Assembly (NCBI GenBank): GCA_946965045.2 | Contig: OX337236.1 | Coordinates: 2,542,001 to 2,606,000, forward strand | DNA from: Epithemia pelagica | Taxonomy: Eukaryota; Bacillariophyta; Bacillariophyceae; Surirellales; Surirellaceae | Direction of reading: 5' to 3' | DNA length: 64,000 nt | In this document: positions 29,708 through 40,000 of the stretch, piece after piece | Numbering within the stretch: position 1 is the first letter of the stretch | Layout of the letters: the number at the start of each line of letters is the position of its first letter | Translations under genes and position numbers: made by a program | The notes under the pieces: model-generated | Databases searched by the model: none | Told to the model about the DNA's origin: nothing | The model's input: only the letters and a program-made list of their open reading frames with translations

Positions 29708-30113
29708 TTACCCCCAAAAAACTTTATATTCTCGATCTAATTTATTACTGCACTCTCCTAGGCCACATAATTTCCTTCACAAGAATGTGATTTCCAGATC
29801 AGCAAACTCGGGGCTGTGTAGTGTTTGCAACGCCTCCGCGCTATAAAATTTCCAAACTTGCTTTTTTGGTTCCCACCGTCCCCCCTGTAATTTGAGCACT
29901 TGTCGATGGCGGTAGGTATTTCCCGAAACGAAAAAAACTCCAGACGTATCGGCATCTTTTGCTGCATTCCCTGCCTTTTCGGGTGCAGATTTTATAACAT
30001 TCTCCTGTTCTTTGAATTCTTTGTTTGGTTGCAGCGCAGATGTACCTCAAGCATCCCCAGAAAAACATATTATTTTATCTTAGCATGATACATTACCCCG
30101 ACAGCGCCCGTGG

Positions 30114-31148
30114 CTAAATAGTCTCCAACGTGCGCCGATATATAGTCCACTGTTTCTCGGTGTCATCTCCCTTCCATTGAACAAATTCCGCGAATTCCGC
30201 CTTGTTTTTGACGTACACAGTCGTTTGCCATGTCGTGTTGTCAATTTTGGTGGCCCCCACTCGCGGCTGGAAGGCAGCGGCATCCACTGAGTTGAAGAAT
30301 TCAAGCTTGACCACAATGGCGTATCGATTGTCCTGGCTGGAAATGGTATAATCTGACATAGACGTCACAGATAGTTTCACAACGGACATATTGTCTGTAT
30401 GGTTAAGACCATCTAACATTTGGTGAAGAGGCCATGAAGCTGCAACAATATTGTTTTCATTTCTTGCGACAGACTTGAACTTGGCTTTGTCTTTCAGATG
30501 ACACTTGTACGGTTTATTCCTACCAACACACACATCAAGTGATTGATATATTGCAATCGGATCGTTGAAATCTACAGCCTCGGTGATGGGATTGCTGAGA
30601 CGGTATGATTCCAGTTGATCAAGACCGTCGCAAGGAGACTCCGAGTCTGTTGGTTCGTAGTCCTGCAGGATGAACCGAGTAAGATCAGGCGGTTGGGACA
30701 CTGGCAAAGGATCCCGAGGACTGATTTCGATTCCATCGAGATTCACCAAATGTCTGTGGATTTCCCAACCGTTCAAAGCCGTCTGAAACTCCGTGGCTGC
30801 CCTTTCATCCTTGAAGTATGCCTTGACGGTTAGATCGTTGCCGTCGTAAACGACTTGCTTCGACTCTGCTGCAGAATAGCGAGCTCCATATTTTTCCAAT
30901 AGCTTGTAGACATTTCCCCTTGCTCCATGGGAATTCAAGGCATTCATAACTCGAGCAGTTACCTGATACACCGGCGGCCTCTGCAACTCGCGGATTTTTC
31001 GACGGAGTGTTCCTCTAATAGCCAACGTATTCTGTAGTCCGCAATACTCAATCAATTCCCTCTCATCGTTCTCCGTCCTCACATCGATAAGATCAATACC
31101 CAACTCCTCAGCTCCTCGTTTTAGACTGTTCAAGGTTCTGTCTCCCAT
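30114..31148 (-). CDS. HNH-endonuclease-like ORF in insertion N (copy A')
   Basis: 344-residue duplicate of 21201-22235 with only a few changes (KDER in place of DDRR near residue 112). Features as described for the other copy: ATG in good context, possible HNH-like Cys-His/Asn/His arrangement at about residues 215-250, strand-rich C-terminus. Function and family uncertain. Confidence 0.5.
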   Translation of the reverse strand: MGDRTLNSLKRGAEELGIDLIDVRTENDERELIEYCGLQNTLAIRGTLRRKIRELQRPPVYQVTARVMNALNSHGARGNVYKLLEKYGARYSAAESKQVVYDGNDLTVKAYFKDERAATEFQTALNGWEIHRHLVNLDGIEISPRDPLPVSQPPDLTRFILQDYEPTDSESPCDGLDQLESYRLSNPITEAVDFNDPIAIYQSLDVCVGRNKPYKCHLKDKAKFKSVARNENNIVAASWPLHQMLDGLNHTDNMSVVKLSVTSMSDYTISSQDNRYAIVVKLEFFNSVDAAAFQPRVGATKIDNTTWQTTVYVKNKAEFAEFVQWKGDDTEKQWTIYRRTLETI

Positions 31149-31487
31149 GGTGGTTGCAACAATTGACTTTGAGGTGTAGACGCGTCTCTGTTGACGAAGC
31201 TTTTTCAGTGCTAGAATGAAAACAGAACAATTGGTATCGGACGATGGCCAGACGGATTTTCATAACCCGAACCCCAATGAAAAAATGCAACTCGCTGGGA
31301 CAGCCAGTCAAGCTTCTCAGGACCAAGTCGCGTTGATGCTCGTGCACTCCAAGGCGAGACTGGGAAGCCGTGACCCTTAAGTCTAGTTTTGGAGGGTCGG
31401 TTCGGCTCCTATTCAGTCTGATTGGTGTTTAAAAAAAAAAAAAAGTAGTGTGGAACATTATTATTTTACGCGTCTCTCTAAAATGCC

Positions 31488-32280
31488 TTAAACATTCAGC
31501 TCTTCTAGCCACCGCGCCAATTCCTCAACCGTTTCGTCTGCTTGTTTGTATAAGAGTTGCTCTTTGGCAGCATCAACTCCCAGTATTGTCTCCGCCTCGT
31601 TAGCCAGCTCGGGAGGCGGGGCAATGAGCGGAGCCGCATGCCAACCTTCCAGGGTAATTCGTTTCACGTCAGTTTCAACCATGGGTCGCTTCATACGGAT
31701 GACTTGTCCCGCTGCTTTGAGCAATTCTTCAACATCTTCAGATTTGTCAAAGGGATCGTCCTTATACTGTATCAGCAACGTACTTCTAGCTCTATAGGCA
31801 CGTCGAGCAGCCGTATTCACTTCCTGCGGTGGAGGCATGAAATCTCGGGCACCATCGGCAACTTCCTCAATCAGCATTGGAATTTGGTTTATCGCATCCA
31901 GCACTTCAGTTGTTATTGGGATCACTTCAGAATTGGACATCATTACGTCTCTCGCTGGAGCGATTGCGGCTGTTATGGCATCACGAAGTGCCGTTGGAAT
32001 GGACAATCCGCCAGCCTTGTCAAAATCCAACACGGACGGAATTATGAGCTTGGAAGCCTTCAAAAGTAAATCATCTGGCAGCACTTCTCCTCTTGCCGCT
32101 ACTTTGGCAAGTTCCACGCACACTGGTATCACGTCACTCGCGCCCTTCCTGTTGGGGTCGCCGCGAGCCGCCGCGTAGGTAAAAAAGGGGGCAAAAAATT
32201 CTTCAAAAAAGGGCACGGCTTCCGAAACGGGTTTGTTGTTGTACGAAATGAGTAGGGTGGTCGATTCTCTTCTCTCTTCA
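31488..32280 (-). pseudogene. DUF1350 alpha/beta-hydrolase-like gene fragment (copy A')
   Basis: C-terminal half of a DUF1350 protein, as in copy A, with the natural stop at 31488. Here the open frame runs on upstream to 32411, but residues before TTLLISYNNKP (about 32280) look like read-through of spacer. The N-terminal half of the domain is absent from the whole window. It lies just downstream (minus strand) of the threonine-aldolase-like fragment and slightly overlaps its end as an open frame. Probably inactive cargo. Confidence 0.75.
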
Positions 32281-32397
32281 TGATATATGATATATTCTTC
32301 ATATTTATGTAGAGGGCGCTGAATCCATTTTTTTGTTTTTTGAGGGCTGTGCCCTCGCATTGATCCTAACATAAAATAAAGGTAACTTATGGTATGT

Positions 32398-33012
32398 TCA
32401 CATATGCTCACTATCTAGCAAGTCAGAAGTAAATTGTTTCCAAGCCTCGATAATGGATTCATCGTTGACAGATCCATTTGCTTCCCCCATAGACCACTCA
32501 AAAAAGCATCTATACCCACCTGGATACTCTGCCGCTCCTCTGATACGAGTAAATATTTTTAACCCTAATTTTTCGTACACTCCGTCCCTCACATTTTCGC
32601 AGCAAGTCTCTGACTTCTTTAGATAGACGTGGATCATATTGGTCTCTGGTACGGTTGGATTGAACGTCCCAACTTTAGAAAAGAGGGTTTCGGCTTTTAT
32701 CCTATATGTTATACGCTTCAGTTTGTCAAACCTATCTTGGAAGCTCATTATTGACCCTCCATGGCCGTGTACATGAATACGATACCGATGCCAACCTAAA
32801 GCTGCATATGGCAGTTTTGTATATAAATTTCCTCCAAATCTTGTGAGCCATGTACGTGCTTGGTTGCAAAATTCCTTTTCCCCCATTAGCATTGCTCCCG
32901 GGATTGAGCCCAGTCCTTTGTAAAACGATATATAAATAGAATCAAATGGACTAGCAAGTTCTGATAAGCTCTTGCTGCGCGTCAAAAAAGAGATGTTGAT
33001 ATTGAAATACAA
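32398..33012 (-). pseudogene. Threonine-aldolase-like (PLP, fold type I) gene fragment
   Basis: About 204 open codons with no ATG, corresponding to the C-terminal half of a beta-eliminating lyase/L-threonine-aldolase-like enzyme. It has SIYISFYKGLGSIPGAML (Lys in FYKGLG is the expected PLP Schiff-base lysine), ARTWLTRFGGNLYTKLPY, FNPTVPETNMIHVYL and RCFFEWSMGEANGSVND near the natural C-terminus. The N-terminal PLP domain half is missing because the piece is cut close to the N/LTR junction (33037). A captured gene segment, not expected to be active. Clear family resemblance, exact enzyme unknown. Confidence 0.75.
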
Positions 33013-33037
33013 GTGGCCGCCAAAAATTAGTCAATTT

Positions 33038-33104
33038 GAGAATACGTAGTTCGATAAGCCTATAAAGAGTTGCTTTTACGGCACGGCTTGTTTGAGTTTC
33101 AACA
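33038..33104 (+). repeat. Element 2 5' LTR, right fragment
   Basis: 67 bp identical to 47254-47320, gagaatacgtagttcg through gagtttcaaca. Includes tataaagag, a possible TATA element. The next 14 bases (33105-33118) are the candidate primer site. Confidence 0.93.
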
Positions 33105-33118
33105 TATTCTCCTTAGAA
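33105..33118 (+). promoter_or_regulatory. Element 2 candidate primer-binding site, self-complementary to the LTR
   Basis: tattctccttagaa starts at the first base after the LTR's terminal CA, the position of a retroelement primer-binding site. Its exact reverse complement, ttctaaggagaata, is inside the intact 3' LTR at 47247-47260. I see no tRNA that it fits. Confidence 0.5.
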
Positions 33119-33162
33119 AATAACCATTACACTCACTCATCTTTTGCCGTGAACTACACTGC

Positions 33163-33831
33163 ATGAGCGAAGAGTCAGTAAGTCCAAGAGTAAAGAATAT
33201 ACTAACTCAACTGGCCGAACTCGCTATTGCCGAACAAGACAGTTTACGTGCGGTTGAAGTTCGTTACCAAGAGAATCACCGTCGTAAGGAACGTCAGCAC
33301 CGCGAAGCGGTCGCTGCTCTGGAACAGCAGTGGGAGATTACCAGGGATAACGATTACGACGAGTGCGAGATCCGGAAGCAGATCATCTTCGAAGATACGC
33401 AGGCAAAACGAGAACGTTTACTGGCTGAAGCGAAGCAAGCCGAAGAAACACAGCTTCCAAGCACTTGTGTGGCCACCTATCCTGAACCCAGTGAGGCAGC
33501 GAATCCTGAAGAACCGGACCCGAGAGCTGCTGCACCAGTCGAGACGCCACAGAGTGAGATTCCTGTTGCCCTTGTGGACGTAATTAGAGAAACCGCAGAC
33601 GGTCAAATCGAGACTGAAACCAACTACCCAAGGATCCCTTCGCAACGGGGAGTATCCCCAAAGTGGATTCTGAAAGGAACACGCGTGTGGATCCTCAATC
33701 AGTTAAAGCTCAAGGACGCTATCCCCCGGACCCATTTACAAGGCACTGTCTCTCGTCACGGGTCATTTTACCACTTCGTGAAGATCTGGAACCCAGTGAC
33801 AAAGCGCCACGAGGCATCGAAGGCACCGTGA
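33163..33831 (+). CDS. Element 2 extra ORF between LTR and gag, unknown
   Basis: 222 residues from an ATG at 33163, 58 bp after the LTR and 21 bp before the gag ATG, in a different ORF from gag. The N-terminal 110 residues are charged and probably coiled coil (RRKERQHREAVAALEQQWE, QAKRERLLAEAKQAEE). A Pro/Glu-rich linker follows. The last 60 residues (PKWILKGTRVWILNQLKLKD, GTVSRHGSFYHFVKIWNP) have the look of a small SH3-like beta-barrel. Nothing comparable belongs to the canonical Copia gene set. Element 3 also carries an unrelated-looking ORF at the same place. It could be a packaging, nucleic-acid-binding or host-interaction protein. The intact frame in an otherwise mutated element is of note. 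Confidence 0.7.
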   Translation: MSEESVSPRVKNILTQLAELAIAEQDSLRAVEVRYQENHRRKERQHREAVAALEQQWEITRDNDYDECEIRKQIIFEDTQAKRERLLAEAKQAEETQLPSTCVATYPEPSEAANPEEPDPRAAAPVETPQSEIPVALVDVIRETADGQIETETNYPRIPSQRGVSPKWILKGTRVWILNQLKLKDAIPRTHLQGTVSRHGSFYHFVKIWNPVTKRHEASKAP

Positions 33832-33852
33832 GAGCTTAGCCATCATTGAATA

Positions 33853-34707
33853 ATGTCTTCGTCGCAAGCAGGATCTCAAGCGCGGCCCGACACCGTTGGA
33901 TCCAATTCCCACAACAGTAGTCAAGGTAGTCAGGGAGGACGTGGCCGTGGGAGAGGTGGACGAGGAGGACCTTCACAACACAGCCAAAACACCGGCCAAC
34001 AATCAAACAAGTTCCACGGGCAAGAGCCCAGCCTCAAGGAGTGTACGTTTGATTACACAGAAGATCCGCAATCGCGGCGATATTTGAGGAACGTGGAACT
34101 CCTCATTGGTTATGTCGGCAACACCTTCACCCAACATAATCGACAGTACCAACAAGCCCTTGAGGACCTGGAGTTGAAGGACCCAGACAAGCCAAAAACC
34201 CCTAAGGATACCAAGGACATCATTCAAGTCGAAGAATGGAAAATGGCGTCCAAGGCAAGAGAAGAACAGGTGATGGCCTACGAGAACTTCAGGGCAGCTT
34301 TATACAGCGTCATATGGGGCCAGTGTGCGCCCCTGATGAAGGACAAATTACAGGCCAAGGAATCCTACAACACCATCAAGAGCAGCCGAGACGGCATTGC
34401 CTTACTTAGTCTGATCAAGGAGACTACATTCACGTTTGATTCGGGTAGAATCAACAAGCTGGTTGGACGCGATAAGCTGAAAGAGGACTTCTACTCCTTA
34501 AAGCGTCGCAACAATCAAAGTATGCATAGCTACTACGAAGTCTTCCGAGCAAAAGTCAAAGTGCTACAAGAGGCCGGTGTGAAACTCTATGACACGGACC
34601 TGGTCAAGTACATTGCCAAAGGGCACAAACGCGAAGACGCACCTACAGCCGAAGACATCGAGGAAGCACAAGAACGCTGCATTGCAATTCGCTTCATTCG
34701 TTCCTGT
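33853..34707 (+). pseudogene. gag: Element 2 gag-pol, 5' part (split by Element 3)
   Basis: 285 codons of gag up to RFIRSC, where Element 3 interrupts within codons covering the target sequence cctgt. The N-terminus is Gly/Arg-rich (GGRGRGRGGRGG) and the capsid-like part is similar to Element 1 gag (FRAALYSVIWGQCAPLM, SRDGIALLSLIKE, SMHSYYEVFRAKVKVLQEAG). The frame continues exactly at 43033 after the second target copy. Without Element 3, gag and pol would share one frame, unlike Element 1. No CCHC knuckle is found in the gag tail. Confidence 0.9.
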
Positions 34708-35465
34708 TGATAAACTTCTCTCGATTCAACAGGGTTTAGACAGATAGTTAGGATAGGTAAAAGGCTCGCTGAGCCGACAATCGAATCACCAACCGATACA
34801 ACAATCCTCCACGGGTCAGAGAAGAGTTGCAAGTCGAAGTCCGCCGTGGGTGGGGGCAGTCGGTCCACTGATAAGAGGTAAGTCTTAAGATGAGTGTTAA
34901 AATGGTGATATTAATGATTGTGAGACGATTACTAACTAAGGTGGTTGACGGTGCCGAAGTCCTGGCTCTTGCATACGGCCATGGATCTGGTGTGATAGGT
35001 CCTCACTGGTTGGAGTAGACCGGCATTGGTGTATATTGAATGTATAGGGTGATGGATAACATGTATGGGATGCAACAGCTCTTGCTTTGTCGTGGTATAA
35101 GTCTTGTCCTGGGCGCGTTGCTGTTTGCATTCTTGGATTTGTGGGAACAGAGATATGGTCTCGCGTGATCGTGATTCGTGCTTTGATTACATAGACCGTT
35201 AGGTCGAATCGTGGATGCGCGTACTCGGATAGTAGAGGCGCGCACTTGATAGTTTTGGGCGCGCACGTGTTGGGCCATAGTTAATATCCGAGCGGTCGCC
35301 GATAACGCGTGCACTGCGAGCATGCCGTGGCCAAATTTATAGTTTCGCGAGCATGCCGACATTCTTTTCTCACTTTTAGGAAAATGTCATCGGATGCCAT
35401 AAAATACTAGCATCATTCGATGAGTTGTAGGTTTCGCCACCTAGTTTTCGGTGAGAATCCTAACA
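34708..35465 (-). repeat. Element 3 3' LTR
   Basis: 758 bp, plus-strand reading tgataaacttctctcgattc to cgagaatcctaaca-like end. Contains ORFs in both copies that lack any recognised motif. Confidence 0.95.
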
Positions 35466-37076
35466 CTCCCCACAATTCGTCGAATGAGGATTGTCAATTC
35501 CCTCATCACTTTCCTGGATTTTTCCTCTCCAGAATAACAAAGATCTGAGCATGGGCCAAACTGCGGCGAATTCCCAATGTTTACTGAGGATATCAGCTGG
35601 GTTTGTCTTTCCATCTTTCCAGTAGAATGCGACGTACTTTGCAGCGATAGCTTCACGGACTCGGTGATAGGATAGGAGATGGTGCCTCTTGGAGATGATT
35701 GAGTGTGGTGTGGTGCTATTGATAACGACAGAGCGGTTATCTCCAAACATGTAACTCTTCTCTCGCAGAGGGACTCCCAAGTATCGGAGTGTAAGGCGTA
35801 GCTCCGTGATCTGATCAACTGCAGTCCTTGCGGCAACAAATTCAGATCCATACGTGGCTGTTTCCACTGTGGCTTGTCGCTTACTGTACCAGTCCACGGG
35901 TGTACCATTTACAAAATGCAGGATGGCTGTAACTGCTTTCCCAGTAACAATATCATGCATGAGATTTGCGTCGACATAATGTATAGTTGTCACAAAACGC
36001 CCAAGTGGGGTTGGACAGTCCTCAGGGATACGTTCCTTGGCGTCCATGTATACAGTACGACTCCAATCGTATTCTTGGATAGGTAAAGCTGATAAATCTG
36101 GCTCCCCAGTGCGGAATCTGATAGACCCATCAGGAAATGACATGAGGTATCCATAGATGCGCTTAGCTCGCTTCAAATGACCAATCCTTGGAGCAGCTCT
36201 GAACCTTGATAGAGTCATGGTAGCAGGAAAGACATCAAAACGGCCAATGGTAATTAGCCATTGCAGTTGTCCAATAAGAGTCTGGAAATGCTGGGTCCCT
36301 TCTTCATCTAAGAGCTCAGAGTCATCGAGTTCAGGATGATCGTTAGCAATGACTGGCGGCTTTGCTTTCTTGGGTTTCTCATTGAACAATCGTTCATAGG
36401 TATCCATCATCTTCTCGATGTACCTTCGTGGGTCAGACACAAGTGTACCGTCTGGATCTTTGGTATAACGACACCCCAAATGATACTCGATAGGTCCGAC
36501 TCCTTTGAGTTTGAAGTTGTATTTTTCTGTAAAGATCTTGCAGACAGCTTCAGGGTCCATGGCAACGATAGCTAAGTCATCAACATATACAGCGATATAT
36601 TCATAACAGTCTTCTCCAGGAGCTTTCTTCATCCAAATATCAGGGTCAGCCTTGCTTGGAGAAAATCCCATATCAATGAGAACATCAAACAGTTTGTCAT
36701 GCCAGCGAGCACCTGAGGATTTGAGACCATATAATGCCTTGTAGATGATCAAGATATGTCCTTCTAACTCCTTGAACTCTGGTCCTGCAATGATGAAAAT
36801 CTTCTCTCCTGTCAATGCTTCTAGGTATGCGTTCCCAATATCTGCTCCCCATATTTCCATGTCGTTCATGGTTCCAAGAAATATGGCAATGCAAAGGTTG
36901 CGAATGGAGACAACCCCTGAATAGATGGTCTCAACGGGTTCCTTGGTGAGATGTCCATCTGCGACAAGTCGTGCCTTGTGCCTTCCGTCATGCTTGACAT
37001 CAAAGACCAGATGTACTCTTATCTTATGATATCCTTCTGGTACATTGGCCAATTTCCCATTAATGAACTTGGCTTT
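35460..37076 (-). pseudogene. pol: Element 3 pol, reverse transcriptase and RNase H part after an in-frame TGA
   Basis: 538 open codons in the same frame as the gag-protease-integrase ORF, separated from it only by a single TGA (37077-37079). The RT begins with YHKIRVHLVFDVKHDGRHKA and has the Copia blocks KALYGLKSSGARWHDKL and AVYVDDLAIVA (YVDD catalytic Asp pair, near codon 165). RNase H has TATYGSEFVAAR and GDNRSVV with a HHLLSYHRVREA block, ending in the LTR. Apart from the stop the frame is open. Either the element is a recent nonsense mutant or the TGA is recoded; the first is the simpler view. Confidence 0.9.
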
Positions 37077-40000
37077 TCAATGGTTCTTGAAAGTGTTATA
37101 CGATTGGAACTGTGAGAGTTCCAATTCTGTTGCGTCTTGCCATTTCGTGTTCCCAAACTGCTTGTCTAGTTCCACTGCTTCTTCATAGGTGCGAGGTACT
37201 TGGAAACCAAACTTGTACTTGATAGAGCGACGAACTTGTTTGATCCTGGATTGTTTAGCTGCTCGAATGAGTCTTTTGCTTGTCTTGACGTATCGCTTGA
37301 GATGTTTCCATCCAGGTAGATCCAGCAAACCATTTTTCTTGGCATAGATGGCGACTGTGATGGGGTCATCATTTGCAATAAGAGATAGAGGTTCGTATGT
37401 CGTCTCCCCAGTCTCCCAATCAACAAGGACATTATATTTACTCCCTTTATAGTCTGGGTCGCTTGAGTTCAAAGGTCCTTGGTGTGCAATAACGTCTCTG
37501 AATCGGAAGAGACTATCCCCTGTCGTTTGGGCTTGATTATCCCTTTCAATGTATTCCATGAGCTGGTTGTAGGAGATCATCTCATCAACATTGGAGTTAG
37601 ACTTGCGAAAGATGTATTTGAGTCGATCTTCTTGTTTGGTTGCATCTTGTTCCAGGTCGACAACTCGTTTGATTACTCGTGCTCGGTGGCGCTCCCCATT
37701 CTCTTCAGTGTCACAAAGGAATGTGCGTCCAACTAAATCGTCATAGTCAATTGTTGGCATAGGTGTGGATGGGTCTTCACTTCTGCTGCGAATAAAGACA
37801 GTGTCACCTTGCTTGTCAGTGGGTTTATGCGGCGACTCCTCCCCTGAAGAGATATCCACACGAAGGTTGGGGGTAGTGGAGGCAACGCGACGGACAGCGG
37901 AACGGTAGATGATGACGTTGTCGGCAGTGAGGATCTTCCAAGTAAAGGCATCACCAACATTGTGGGCAAAACCAACCCAGTGGCCAAGCTTCTCGTCGGG
38001 AGACGAAGGGTAAGAACCGGAGGTAGGTTCAGAAGGGTCGACACGATAGTAGACCTCATCCCAGAAAGGAAAGAAAAGGAGATGGGTAATGTCGGGTGGG
38101 GTACCGTTAAGAGCCTCAAGAGGGGTGCGGCCAGAGTGGGTGGGAGAGGAAGTGTGATTGAGGAGGTCACACACATATTCTAAACAAAGTAACCATGCAG
38201 AAGCAGGGCAACCAGAGGCATTCATGATAGCGTTGGTCATACGCTTAACGGTCTGGTAGCGGTTCTCAGCTTTGTTCTGGTGTTGATGATAGGGCTCGGA
38301 ACGGTATTCACCAATCAGAAGGGTGCGAAGAATATCCTTGACCTTGTGGGAAATAAGTGACGAACCACCATCACTGATCAAAGTCTCCATGACACCACGT
38401 GTACGAATGTTATCCTGGAGGGTATTGACGAATTGCTTGGTAGACTTGATACCATAAATGTCAGTAACCAAAGTATCACGACCAACAAAAATCTGAGCAA
38501 TCTTGCCACCATGGTTAACAGCCGGGGTGTCGGAGAAGATGGAGTCAGTGGCAACGGGTTCATGCCGTCGTGGTAAGTTAAGGATAGGATTCCGGGCCTT
38601 AAAATGTTTCTTCAAGGTATCCTGGTCAAAGGAAATGTGTCCATGACGAGTTGTATGCTTGAACGTATCTGCGATTACATCTTCCGATTGCCACCCAAAG
38701 AAAGGGCGAAATTTCTTCCAGTCGTATTGTTCCTTGTAGAGCTTGTGGACAGACGCATGAAGTGTGGGGTCGTTGCCATCTTGATCAGCATAGATGGAAA
38801 AGAAGGAAGGTGTATCGGGGCCATGATCATATGGGAGATCAAGGAGGAGATTCAAAGTGCATACAATGCGATCGGTATACTCCCCATATTGGTCATAGGG
38901 GTACGTTTCCATACTACCATCAGTCTCCACAGATGTCCAGTTCGGTGCAGGGTCTTGATGGGGGTCTGGATGGGTATGGTCAAGTACAGAAGGATCCCAG
39001 ATATGGGGTGAAGTGAACACAATATGCGGATATCTATCCATATCGTCATCAGAAGGGATTCCCAGAGATTGGATGTATGCAAGGCCATCCTTGATTCGTA
39101 AGGGCAATGCACGTCCATCAAGGGTAGTAATGCGTTGTTTGCCATCAACCTTGACGGATCGTTCGTCGACAGATAGGCCGAAATGTTCAAATTGCGCTGG
39201 GGCATGGATAGATAAACCCTTTCCATAGTGGGCATACTCATTGAAGATACCAATAATGGGTCCATCACTTGTATCAAACTTGGCAGCACAGGTAACAACT
39301 GGAAGGCCAGTCAATTCATGATTGTCAATACCTACGATGGTAATATGACGTCCGGTTTTGGCAAGGATGCGCATGTCAGATCCTGCAAGGCCTCCATTGG
39401 CACCTCGATCGATGAGTTGGTTACCAGAAAAGGTGGATTTGCGGGAGAATAGATACCGTGACATATGGACCTTTTGCTTGTGATCGGCAGAAGACTTGAA
39501 CTTGACTTTAGGACTTGACTTTGTCGTAGAAGTTGACAAGATGTTGCTGAGGTCAGATGCTGGATGATTGATATCTGTCGATGCAATAGCCTGGTGTACG
39601 AACTGGGTAACCGGATCAGAGGATGTATCGAATGGATCTTGTTCTGGTGCATCTTGATGGATATCACCAACGTTGTTGGCATCAGGATCAGGGTCCGGTT
39701 CAGGATCAATGTCAAGAGAATGTGTTTGGACCTTGCGTGGAGTTGTCGGGGAATCTTGGACGGATTTATTGAAGTCGACAATGATTTGCCGATCCTCTTC
39801 AGAGAGTTTAAACCATACATCTCTTGGAAGGCTGATTTTCGACGAAGTTGGGGACTTTTCAGATTGGATATTCGTGTTGTTGATCTGGTAGTCAGGGGGC
39901 TCCACTGGTTCAAAAGGTTCATCCAACTGAAATTCATGTTGCTTTACATGACGACGACGGTTAGACGCAGAAGTTCGGGTAGCTTGGTCATGGTCAAAAG

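Larger units (their letters stand above)
28923..32314. repeat. Segmental duplication, right copy (copy A')
   Basis: Direct copy of 19975-23401. It begins immediately after Element 1's 3' LTR and continues without a break into the rest of insertion N (32315-33037) and Element 2, so the right copy is the ancestral, connected one. It lacks the 25-bp segment present in copy A after tctctacca. Confidence 0.95.
29708..33037. mobile_element. Insertion N: 3.3-kb cargo of gene pieces inside the Element 2 LTR
   Basis: The sequence interrupts the LTR between aagaagct and gagaatacg. Compared with the intact 3' LTR, nine bases (cattctaag) are missing at the junction. I find no terminal inverted repeats, target duplication, LTRs or transposase. 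It holds three minus-strand coding segments in the order (minus 5' to 3') threonine-aldolase-like fragment, DUF1350 fragment, HNH-like ORF. A homopolymer A run lies at 31430-31443 and a short perfect hairpin at 32342-32356. It could be repair filler DNA, a decayed gene-capturing transposon, or a translocated chromosome piece; undecided. Confidence 0.6.

Noticed and set aside
32342-32369. Helitron-like 3' end: perfect hairpin gagggc-tgt-gccctc, then nine bases and CTAA
   Set aside because: The next base is C rather than the T required at Helitron targets, no matching 5' TC end is seen and there is no Rep/helicase in the window.
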